Source of the DNA: Schizochytrium sp. CCTCC M209059
Taxonomy: Eukaryota; Sar; Bigyra; Thraustochytrida; Thraustochytriidae
DNA: 64,000 nucleotides
NCBI GenBank assembly: GCA_000818945.1
Contig: KN805386.1
Location: 416,056 to 480,055, forward strand
Reading direction: 5' to 3'
Shown here: positions 33,879 to 42,520 of the stretch, one piece after another
Layout: each line of letters opens with the position of its first letter
Numbering within the stretch: position 1 is the first letter of the stretch
Program-made: the position numbers and the translations under genes
The notes under the pieces: model-generated
Told to the model about the DNA's origin: nothing
The model's database searches: none
The model's input: the letters and a program-made list of their open reading frames with translations, nothing else

Positions 33879-34532
33879 ATGGGCAATGGTCTCTCGACGA
33901 CGGGGGACAAGGCGGCGTCCGTGTTTATTGCGACCCTCGTGGGCTCTGCGCTAGCGACGCCGGACCTCTTTGACCTAAAGAAGCAGTTCGCCTTTTATGC
34001 CTCGTACCACACAGACTGGCACAACCAGCTCGTCCATTTTGGCTGCATCTGGCCCATCCTGTGGACGACCTGCGCCATGCTGCACAAGACGTCCCCAATT
34101 TTCGGGCGCGCTACGAAAAAAGATGGCGAAGAAAGCAAGTCTTTGCAAACCAACTGGGCCACGGTCGCCTCGATTCTCTACGCTGGATACTACTTTCTGA
34201 TGGACGAGACCGTGGGCCGCGTGGCCTCCGCCATGGTGGTGGCAACGTACTTCACCTCGGGATGGTGGGTGAACAGCGACCCCAAGAACTTCAAGCGCGC
34301 TTTTGGTATTCACGTTCTCGCCTGGGTTGCCCAGTTCCTTGCTCATCGCTTTTGCGAGGGCCGCGCTCCTGCGCTCTTTGACAACCTGTCTCAGGCGCTA
34401 CTCATGGCGCCCCTCTTTGTTGTATTTGAAGGAGCTCACATGCTTGGCTTTCGCCAGGAATTCTTTGCCGAGGTGCGCGAGCTCGTTGCGGCAAATGTAA
34501 TGGCTTTTCGTCTGCAGGGCGGCGGTAACTGA
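33879..34532 (+). CDS. MPO1: Mpo1-like 2-hydroxy fatty acid dioxygenase (DUF962)
   Basis: A 217-residue membrane protein. The DUF962/Mpo1 signature is plain: FDLKKQFAFYASYHTDWHNQ then LVHFGCIWPILWTT, and near residues 143-180 HVLAWVAQFLAHRFCEGRAP with ALFDNLSQALLMAPLFVVFE. The spaced histidines (YHTDWHN, LVHF, IHVLAW, LAHRF) are the expected ferrous-iron ligands. Four or so hydrophobic helices fit ER membrane residence. Yeast Mpo1 performs alpha-oxidation of 2-hydroxy fatty acids in phytosphingosine breakdown, shortening the chain by one carbon. A 12-residue charged insert (ATKKDGEESKSL) lies in a loop. In a lipid-rich protist it may supply odd-chain fatty acids (inference). Confidence 0.92.
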   Translation: MGNGLSTTGDKAASVFIATLVGSALATPDLFDLKKQFAFYASYHTDWHNQLVHFGCIWPILWTTCAMLHKTSPIFGRATKKDGEESKSLQTNWATVASILYAGYYFLMDETVGRVASAMVVATYFTSGWWVNSDPKNFKRAFGIHVLAWVAQFLAHRFCEGRAPALFDNLSQALLMAPLFVVFEGAHMLGFRQEFFAEVRELVAANVMAFRLQGGGN

Positions 34533-34943
34533 GTCGGCCACAACAAAATTACCGGATTCTCCAAAAGCAAGCTCAGGTCCTCAAGCGTCCGTCAGTCTCC
34601 TCTTTTGCATTCTTCCTTCCATCCATCCGTCCATGCATAAAAGAACCAGCATCGCACAGTCACGTGCAGCGCTACGCAGCGCGGCCTCGCTGAACATGAC
34701 AGAGGCCAATCCTGGTTCATGCCGCATGCGAGGAAGCGGTTCATACCAACACATCTATATATAAATCCATTTTGAGTCAAGGTGTCTTTATGATCTTCCT
34801 TTGTCTTCTAGGCTAGCCTATGGTAGTGTACTAGATCGGCACCGCGCCGCAACACGCTGCGCTGCCCCGTCAAATCCTGTTAAAGAAGAAGGAGAAAAAG
34901 AAAGAAGAACGAAAGCGATCGTGGAGCGAGCGATCTAGGCAAC
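34533..34943. other. Convergent spacer, Mpo1/bestrophin
   Basis: A 411-bp tail-to-tail spacer. A TAGGCTAGCCTA palindrome-like motif occurs at about 34809-34820. No gene is seen. Confidence 0.5.
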
Positions 34944-36611
34944 TTACTCGCTCTTTATTTCAATTGTGGACTCCAAGTTGGTCTCTTCAGCCTGGTCTGG
35001 GCTGTCAGTAGCTTCACTCTTGATATGGTCATCTGCATGAGCTCTGTGCCTCTTGTCCTTCTTCTTGTGTTTCTTGTGCTTTTTGTGTTTCTTTGCCTCT
35101 TCATCCTCCTCGTCATTCTTGCGGCCAGCGTCGCTCACATCAGTAAGAGTATCGTTCTGCTGTGCAGCGCTGTCACATCCATTCACAAGATCCAAAACGG
35201 GTTGACTGTTGCTGTCGCTCTCCGTGTTGGTTTCCCTTGACTTTCCGTCTTTGCTATCAGCACTGGCCAGATCGTCGTTCATCAAGTTCGAGTCGTCTTC
35301 GTCGACAGAGCCAACAATGTATTCTTTGAGCATGGGATCCACGGCGTTAAGGGCGCCAGAATTGTGGCCCAAAAGGTCCGTTTGACTTGCTTGAAGGGGC
35401 ATTGATATGGCAGGATTTGGCGTCGCGTCGGGAGAGGTCGAAGTGCGTCGCTTGTGCGAGAATGACGCAATCACCATGGCCTTGACTTGGGCGCGCTTAA
35501 TTTTTTCGTCGAGCGCGTGGCGCTTTTTCTGCGCCATCTTTGAGGCGTAGAGAATTGAGTTGGGCTTGAACCAGCGATCGGAAATGTGCATAATTTGGTC
35601 CATGATCGCAGCTGTATAGGCGCCCAGCGGAAGGTCGTTCGGATCGTCGTCAAAGGGATTCTCCATTTGACCTGCAAGCTTGGCGAGTCCGTTCAGCACA
35701 CAGCTACACACTGTGCAAATGACCGCCACGGAGATGGGATTCCACTTGTCGCTGAGAAGGGAAAAGGGGAGCGAGCCTAGAAACAGAAAAATGACAAGAT
35801 CCAGAAATACACGATACATGTCCGGAATCGGCGTGTCTTTGATGCGCAGACAGCTTCCAAAGCACTCGTTGAGCGCCTGGATCTTTGGTTCGATCACAAG
35901 ATTGACTGTGGAGGCTGGAATGGTGCCCTCATTCATCATCATTACCACCGTGCCCGACATGAGGTCCAGAATGGCGAGCGCGCGATCTTGCGCCGAGTGC
36001 TGCAGCACGTACTCAAGGTCGAGCTCACTTAAAATGAGCTTGAGCTCTTTACGATCGAACTCGTACTCTCCTCGCAAGCAATTTTTCATGGCGATGGGAA
36101 AGGCGATCGAGTACATGGCAAAGGACATGGACGTTGGCTTGCTGTGGTTGTAGGCTAGGACGGAGCGGACGAGATCGCGAGAGACGGTGGTGAGCCTTCC
36201 CCAAGCGCTCCTGCCTTCCCACCATCGAAGCATGCCTTCTCGCTGCCGGAAAGCGACCATGAGGCCGACGACCCAGCCGAGAATGTCAACGTATCCCATG
36301 GACTCGGCCAAGTTTTCGCTCCCCATAAGGGTGAATTGTGCGTAGGAGGCAATGCCGCAGTGGTACAGCGCAAAGGTGAGCACTCGCAACTGTGCAAATA
36401 GATCCCAGACGCCCTTGAGCGAGAGCATCGTCGAGGGCTTTTGATCGCGCGCCTTGAGAAGCTTTCTGTCTACATGCGCAATGGTATGCTTGGCCTCATT
36501 GATTTCTCGCGTAATTTTTGTTGTGTTCGCGCGGGTAAGGATCACTTGGCCCATGGGTGAGACGGCGGACGATGCCGTCCGGTAGCGTTTGGCGCTCGTG
36601 CGCGTCGCCAT
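34944..36611 (-). CDS. Bestrophin-family anion channel
   Basis: A 555-residue protein. Residues about 1-310 carry the bestrophin (UPF0187/RFP-TM) fold: VWDLFAQLRVLTFALYHCG, LGWVVGLMVAFRQREGMLRWWEGRSAWGRL with the conserved Arg and WEGR, IPDMYRVFLDLVIFLFLGSLPFSL, and AGQMENPFDDDPNDLPLGAY, the acidic cluster matching the calcium-clasp region. C-terminal residues about 360-555 are poorly structured: a Ser/Thr/Asp-rich stretch, then KKHKKHKKHKKKDKRHR and an acidic end. Bestrophins are pentameric chloride or bicarbonate channels of plasma or organelle membranes. Animal members are calcium-gated, while plant members sit in thylakoids. Location here is unknown. The basic HKK repeat could bind membrane phospholipid (inference). 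Confidence 0.9.
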   Translation of the reverse strand: MATRTSAKRYRTASSAVSPMGQVILTRANTTKITREINEAKHTIAHVDRKLLKARDQKPSTMLSLKGVWDLFAQLRVLTFALYHCGIASYAQFTLMGSENLAESMGYVDILGWVVGLMVAFRQREGMLRWWEGRSAWGRLTTVSRDLVRSVLAYNHSKPTSMSFAMYSIAFPIAMKNCLRGEYEFDRKELKLILSELDLEYVLQHSAQDRALAILDLMSGTVVMMMNEGTIPASTVNLVIEPKIQALNECFGSCLRIKDTPIPDMYRVFLDLVIFLFLGSLPFSLLSDKWNPISVAVICTVCSCVLNGLAKLAGQMENPFDDDPNDLPLGAYTAAIMDQIMHISDRWFKPNSILYASKMAQKKRHALDEKIKRAQVKAMVIASFSHKRRTSTSPDATPNPAISMPLQASQTDLLGHNSGALNAVDPMLKEYIVGSVDEDDSNLMNDDLASADSKDGKSRETNTESDSNSQPVLDLVNGCDSAAQQNDTLTDVSDAGRKNDEEDEEAKKHKKHKKHKKKDKRHRAHADDHIKSEATDSPDQAEETNLESTIEIKSE

Positions 36612-38585
36612 CGTGTCTACTCGTCTGCCTGCCTACCTGCCCGACGGACTGATTGACCTCTCGCTAGGCTTCTACAGCCCGTGAGCGTCAGCCAACCAGA
36701 CTTTGGTGTTCGACTTGCTCCTATTGCAAACGAAGAGGTTTGCACGTGTCGTCACGTCACTTTAAGAATATATTCGATTCTTCGCCTCGCCTCGCCTCGC
36801 CTCGCCTCGCCTCATCGAAATGCTTCTATGCCGATGAATTGAAAGCCGACGAATTGAAAGCCGATAGATCTCTGTCTGTCTGTCAATTGCAACCACCTAT
36901 AGGAATTGATACCTTGGCGCTTCATACTCAAAGAACAGAAAAAGTGCGGGGGAAAACAGAGGGGTGGGTGGACGTCATTGCTTCGTCAGCCAGACAAGTG
37001 GTGCTCTTTCCTTTATCCGCTTTTTCTGATATATTTTTCGCTGGTTCGGGTTGATCGATCAAGCGATCACCGCCACCGACCCTCAAGTGCGCAGAGGTCG
37101 CCAGGCTCTCTGACCAAAAATACAGCACAACACAGCTCGGGTCGGCTCAGCTCCGCTCAGCTCGGTCCCCTTGCCCGGCCCAGCTCCCACTCACAGTTCG
37201 CGCCGCAATATAAGAGTTTGGACGGCCTAACGGACATGTGTGCGCTCTTATTTCGCTGTGTCTTGTTTCTATCTCCCCCTTTCGAGCTGTTGCAGCTCCT
37301 GCCGAGATGAGTCTCCTGTAAACCAGACCGCACGACACATCCAAATCGCGTTGCGCAGAAAAGCGGCGACCCGCCACCGCAGCGACGACTTCACTGCTCG
37401 GTTCCTACCTGTTCTGGCCGGGGATCCCGGCGGCATCCGAACTTGAGACGAGAGCAAAGCGCAAACGGGGACTCCGGCCGGCGCGGCGCGGTGCAGGGTA
37501 CGCGCGGCGAGGGCGAGGGCGAGGGCGAGGGCGAGGGCGGGGCCGGGGGCGGGGACGGCAGCAGCCAGACGGACGGCCCGTCGCTCGCGAGCGCGACCGG
37601 GCCTCGAGTCTACCGGCTCGGTCGAGGCGAGGCTGCGAGATGGATGCTTTGCTTCGAGTTGGTTTGAAATGATTTGATCTGCTTTGAATTGGAGCTTGCC
37701 GCGTCAGGCGAAGACGACCTCGCGCGCGCGCGCAGGGCGGGCGATGGGTGGGCCAAGGGACGTAGGCTCGGGCGGCGCAGGCTTTGGCGGCGCGGCGGGC
37801 TGGTGGGCTTTGCTTTGTCCTGTGCTTGCTCGCTTGCGCGTAAGCAGGCAACACAGAACGAACGAACGAACGCCCGGCTTGGCGCAGGTAACAAGGGTTC
37901 CAGGAAATGAACAGTGACGCTAGTCGCGCCACAAGGCGCGGCTGGACCGGTGGCAAGGTCCAAAATCGAAGATAGCGGCCGTCCGTCCATCTTTGGAGGC
38001 ACGCCAGCCTCACGCCGAGTCGCGCGTAGCCGCGGGCGCGGGGGCGCCTTTGGGCCTCTGTGCTCGTTGGCTGCGTCTTCTCCCCTCCTCCTCCCTTTTG
38101 GGCGTGGAGAAGCAGGCTCTCCGTTTTTTGGGTAATACTTCATTGTGTTTGTATTCCAAGAAGCGAAGCCGTCAGCCGGGCGGCGCCGCAAGCGCCTCAC
38201 CTTCCGTTGCCCTCCCATCACTTTTTGCCCATGTCCTGCGTCGTAGCAACGTGCGAAGTCTCTCGTCATTGCGGCGACAACCTGCTGTGCAAGAGAGAGG
38301 AGTGGAGAAAGCGACGCGTGTTGTCGGACGCTCGCACTGGGTCCACGCCTTGCTCTAGCAATCGAACTGACGTGGGGAAAAAAATTTACTACACGTGCGC
38401 AGCTGAAAAAAAGAGAAATAAGGAAAAAAGAACGGAAGGCAGGCACAGAAGGCACAGCGAGAGTGGAGGACACGCCTCGTCTGCAGGAAAGATGTTGAGT
38501 GAAATGCAGAGACGGAAAACTTAACAAGAGGACCAAATGATGGGGCCAGATTGCTTTGTCGTCTTTTTCCTTATTCGTCAGTCAG
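36612..38585. other. 2-kb stretch without a supported gene
   Basis: Between the bestrophin start and the methyltransferase stop, two genes on the same strand. It has a GCCTC pentamer tract at 36782-36813 upstream of bestrophin, a GATGAATTGAAAGCC duplication at about 36831-36865, and a (GGCGAG)n hexamer tract at about 37506-37540. A 308-codon minus-strand frame at 37610-38536 is Arg/Ala/Pro/Ser-rich and shows no domain. A plus-strand gene would be expected from the strand pattern, but I cannot support one. Confidence 0.4.
36782..36813. repeat. (GCCTC)n pentamer repeat
   Basis: Six perfect units, 171 bases upstream of the bestrophin start. Confidence 0.92.
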
Positions 38586-41150
38586 TTAGCGCGAGCCAGT
38601 CTGTTTCTCGCATCGGTACACGAAGGCAGGTGGTAGGTTCGCCCAGACAATGTTGGAGCGCTCGACTTTCTCAAAGGTCTCGTCAAGCAGTGCCTTAAAA
38701 TTCTGCCCCGCAGGCAAGACGAGACCTTGGAGGTAGGCAAAGGTGCAGAACCGCCCGCCCGGTCGCAACGAATCGTAGACGGCCAAGAGAATCTTTTTCT
38801 GCAAGCTTTTCGGGAAAATCGCCCAGGGAAGCCCGCTGATGACTGTATCGGCGTGGTGGAGGCCGCGCTCGTGCAGGGCGTCAACGATCCGTTCTGCAGA
38901 TTCGAGCAAGAAGGCGTCCTTGTGGTCGGGAAAACGGTCACACAGGCGTTCGACAAACTCCTTGGACAGCTCAAAGGCCAAGTATGTGGCGTTCTTGGAT
39001 GTACTGAGACGCTTGAGGATAACCGCGGTAAAGGGGCCGGTTCCAGGTCCAAGCTCAACCACGACCGAATTGTCGCCAAGGTCCATTGTGTCGCACATGG
39101 CTTCAGCAAGCTGTTCCGAGCTCGGGGCGAGGGCGCCCGTCTCGACCGGATGTTTGACCCAATTCGCAAGGAACAAGGCTGTCTCGCTGCGACGGATCTC
39201 GCTCACCTTGGAGACAATGGCTCGGCCCAAAGCTGTAGATTCGGTGCGTACCTGCTGTTTGTAGACTGCACGCAAGTGCGGCTTTTCGATGACGTTGAGG
39301 AAGGCAATCATGATGCCGTGACCCAGGATAGCAACCGCGAGAACTTCGGGGGAAGACGCGAGGACAGCGAGCCCGTACATCCAGAGGTGACCCAGATATG
39401 TGTCGGGGTTGTTGAGGTAGCGGTAGAGGCCCTCGTACGTGGGCGCAGGGCCGGCGGCGCTGTTCAGACGGGCCGGTGGCAAGAAGAAGTCGCCATAAAA
39501 TGTTCCAAAGTCCCCCATGACCTGATAGCAGGCCCCATGTGCCCAAAGCGCCGCGACAATGAGGAAGACCCCCAGCATGACTTGGCAGGCAAACCCTGCA
39601 GTCAGTACATTGTCTGGCACGTGTACGAAGCGGATCGCGCACATTATGAAGCTCGACGTCTCAAGGCCGCCAAAGAGAAGGTAAATGCGCTTCCAATTCT
39701 CGAATGCCTGGACGCGGGAACGCCCGGCTGCCTGGTAGTGTCGCGTCCAGCGTTTGTCCTTTTCCTGGCCAATGAGGATAAGTCCCTTGATGAGGGCCGA
39801 GGCCAGTCGGACTCCTACGGCAATGAGAATCATGGGCATTTGGCCCTCGAAGGGGCCGCCTGGAAACGAGCCCACCCAAACGGAGCTGATAAAGAGGCAA
39901 ATGGAGAGAATCAAGAGCACATCGGCAGCGCGATACATATCAAAGTGGCGCAGCAAGTAAATGTAAGAAGTTCCGACGAGGGTGACGTCGTGAATGATGC
40001 CGTCACGCATGGCATCTATCTCGGCGTGCAAGAGCGAATTTCCGCTGCCATAGAGCTCGTCCACGTGGGGTGCTTCAACCAGGATGAGGAAGATGAGCTG
40101 CGAAAAGTGGAAGCCCATCGCACAGGCCAGAACTTGGTAGCTACGCGACAACAGGGCGCAGCCATACATCCAGCCGTACCCGACCGTATACATGGGATGC
40201 GGAAAGAGTGCAAAGACGCCGGCGTACGTGAGCTCCATCGTGCCTGTGCGCAGAAAGAAAAAATCGAACCAGAACCACGCCGGGTCGCCCGCGTGCGCCA
40301 TGGCTGAAAGTTTTCCGCCCAGGCTTGCAATGACGAGGACGACGCCGACGAGGTCAATCAACGGGCTGAGCAAGGGCCAATCAAAGGTGGGACGTTCCTG
40401 GAAGCCGTAGCTCACGGCCATGAGCGTGAATGCAAGCACGTCGTTGCTTTCGACCATAATGACAAAGCTGCGAAAGGCGACCCAGGCCGCGAAAGAAGGC
40501 GGGAGCCGGGCATTGTTGATTACCTCGCGATCGTTGGGCATGGTGCTGCGGAGCACGCCGCTCCAAAAGGTGTTTCCCGGTGAAAAAGGCCGACGCCGCA
40601 CGCGGGTGATCCACTGCGTAAGGAAACGCTCCTTGCTTTCCTTGCGCAGCAACCAGCCCACGCCGCCGTTGTACATGAGTCGCCACATACAAGCCACGAC
40701 GAGGATGATGAAGGGCTGATCGGACCACACGAGCGTGCAAAAAATTGACGCGAGGAATCCAAGATACGCCAGGAGCGACGGCAGTGTGTACCATTTGCGA
40801 AAGAGCGCGTGGGAAAGGGAGTGCGTGGCAGGCACGTCAAAGACGCGCTGGCCATCGAGGGTGATGCCCACGTCGTGTTGCGGGGCTACAATTTTCCTGG
40901 CGGCGATGCGCTTGGCGCGCGGAATGCTCTTCTCTTCGCTTTCGCTTGATTCTTTCTTCTCTTTCCAGTACTCTCCGAGCATGCTGGCGTCCTCTTCGCT
41001 GCTGTTCCTTGACTTGAGCATGCGCGCGTGGAGCGCATTGTCGATCCTTTCGGATTCTTCGCCATCTTCAAACCCGGAGAGATCTGCCTGTGAAGAATCG
41101 CCCGTGGACCAAAAGCTGCCGCCGTTTTCGGTGCTTCCGCGACGCCGCAT
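38586..41150 (-). CDS. Cho2/PEMT-type phospholipid methyltransferase fused to a PmtA-like methyltransferase
   Basis: An 854-residue protein. Residues 1-100 are charged and disordered. Residues about 105-625 are a multi-spanning Cho2-like part with two PEMT-type repeats. The first has WFWFDFFFLRTGTMELTYAG, FALFPHPMYTVGYGWMYGC and LVEAPHVDELYG. The second has YEGLYRYLNNPDTYLGHLWM and VIEKPHLRAVYKQQVRTES. Residues about 640-854 are a separate soluble Rossmann methyltransferase with SAM motif I VVELGPGTGPFTA near 695, TVISGLPWAIFPKSLQKKIL, LRPGGRFCTFAY and the ending VWANLPPAFVYR. These features match bacterial PmtA phosphatidylethanolamine N-methyltransferases. The two halves come from unrelated families that both methylate phosphatidylethanolamine to phosphatidylcholine. 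The frame is continuous with no intron. This would be an ER membrane enzyme carrying all three methylations in one chain (inference). Confidence 0.88.
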   Translation of the reverse strand: MRRRGSTENGGSFWSTGDSSQADLSGFEDGEESERIDNALHARMLKSRNSSEEDASMLGEYWKEKKESSESEEKSIPRAKRIAARKIVAPQHDVGITLDGQRVFDVPATHSLSHALFRKWYTLPSLLAYLGFLASIFCTLVWSDQPFIILVVACMWRLMYNGGVGWLLRKESKERFLTQWITRVRRRPFSPGNTFWSGVLRSTMPNDREVINNARLPPSFAAWVAFRSFVIMVESNDVLAFTLMAVSYGFQERPTFDWPLLSPLIDLVGVVLVIASLGGKLSAMAHAGDPAWFWFDFFFLRTGTMELTYAGVFALFPHPMYTVGYGWMYGCALLSRSYQVLACAMGFHFSQLIFLILVEAPHVDELYGSGNSLLHAEIDAMRDGIIHDVTLVGTSYIYLLRHFDMYRAADVLLILSICLFISSVWVGSFPGGPFEGQMPMILIAVGVRLASALIKGLILIGQEKDKRWTRHYQAAGRSRVQAFENWKRIYLLFGGLETSSFIMCAIRFVHVPDNVLTAGFACQVMLGVFLIVAALWAHGACYQVMGDFGTFYGDFFLPPARLNSAAGPAPTYEGLYRYLNNPDTYLGHLWMYGLAVLASSPEVLAVAILGHGIMIAFLNVIEKPHLRAVYKQQVRTESTALGRAIVSKVSEIRRSETALFLANWVKHPVETGALAPSSEQLAEAMCDTMDLGDNSVVVELGPGTGPFTAVILKRLSTSKNATYLAFELSKEFVERLCDRFPDHKDAFLLESAERIVDALHERGLHHADTVISGLPWAIFPKSLQKKILLAVYDSLRPGGRFCTFAYLQGLVLPAGQNFKALLDETFEKVERSNIVWANLPPAFVYRCEKQTGSR

Positions 41151-42520
41151 TTTCTTCGCTGCCTCGACGGCCGACCGGATGGATCTCCTGCACCCTGAGG
41201 TTTGCTGCGCGCTTGTTCGCTTGTCAAGATTACTAAGCAGAGGATTTGGCTCGTCACGACAACGAGACGGCGAGGCTTTTTCTGCAGTCTGTCTCCCTGC
41301 CGCGACACGGCGGCGCTGTGGCGCGCGTGTGTCCCTCGAAAGAGGCGCACTGCTCCTTGCGCTCGCTGAGGCTGCTAGCCAGGGCCGCCAATCTCTGCGC
41401 GCCGGCGCGGAGCGGCCGGGCGCGAGCGGCGGTACGAAGCGTCTTTGCTCGTATGTATCTCCAGCCTGTGCCGCCCACTTATACTTGTTCGTCTTGCTGC
41501 TTGTGTCTGTCTACCCCTTGCCTCTCTTTATATTCCCTATCCTACTACTACCCACCCACCTTGACTACGACTACGACTGCGACCACAAGTACGTATGCCT
41601 GCTTTGCTTGCTTGCTTGCCCCCGCCGCGTGGAGGTGAGGTGAGTCGACGCGAATGCGAAATTAAGGATGCGTGTGCGCTAGCGCCGTGTCTGCCTTCTA
41701 CCCTTCTTGGCGTTCCGATTCACCGCGCTGCGACGCCAATGCTGGCTGGCGCGGCGCGGCGCGGTGCGGCGTGGTCGCGCCCCCCTCACGCTCACGGGTG
41801 TGTGCGCAGCGCGAGGAGGGCCACCTCACTGGGCTACAGCTACGCGTTATTACCCCTTGGAAAATACTAGGCTAGGCCTACTATACTAGACAAGGAAAGG
41901 CAACGCCGACCGACCGGTCCTCGGCCTGGCAGCCTTGGCGGGCGGGGCAGCGCGGCGTGGCCTGGCCTGGCCTGGCCTGGCCTGGCCTGGCGTGACTGCC
42001 CTCGCGCGCGCGCGCGGACGGCGGACGGAGCAGGGGAAGAACGGACCGTGGAGAGGATCGAGGCCGGGTTCTTGCGGCCAGTGTTGGGGTTTTACCTTTA
42101 GCGTCCCGCGCGGCGGCGACCTTGCTCCCGAGGAAAATTCAAAGACTGCTGCAGTGCTTTGGGACGAACTCCGCAGAGACTCGCCACTGGCAGCAGCGCA
42201 GCCTTACTGTTGTTCTATACCCTGGTGTGCCAGCCGCAAAGGCATTATTGGCCGCAGAAGCGACTTGCCGGGGCTACCAAAGTGGACAATCAACTAACCC
42301 ACCAATATCGACAAAGGGTGGTCGTCAAGCTAGTAGGCTAGGCCTAGAATACTATTATTATTTGTCATCATCTCCCTTGCTCTCGCTATCAGGCTATCTA
42401 TCAGCAGGAGAGCTTGGCTAACCGTCGCGGTAAGGAAGCGGCGCGAGCGCGCTGAGACATCTTGCTAACACGCGAGCTTGCGGTGACGCTGCTGCTGCTG
42501 CCGCGGCTGCTGGCGGGAAT
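41151..42520. other. Divergent 1.4-kb spacer with repeats
   Basis: Between the methyltransferase (-) and the GCP6-like gene (+). It contains GGCGC/GGTGC pentamers at about 41747-41772, a perfect (CCTGG)n tract at about 41957-41992, CTAGGCTAGGCCTA at 41867-41880 and TAGGCTAGGCCTA at 42334-42346. No gene was recognised. Confidence 0.6.
41957..41992. repeat. (CCTGG)n pentamer repeat
   Basis: Seven units of GGCCT/CCTGG in the spacer upstream of the GCP6-like gene. Confidence 0.92.

Noticed and set aside
37610..38536. 308-codon minus-strand frame in the 2-kb spacer
   Set aside because: Its composition is Arg/Pro/Ser/Ala with translated simple repeats, and I see no domain. It cannot be excluded without transcripts.
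38727..40307. 526-codon plus-strand frame opposite the methyltransferase fusion
   Set aside because: Open only because of codon composition of the sense gene. It shows no domain or plausible membrane or globular pattern.
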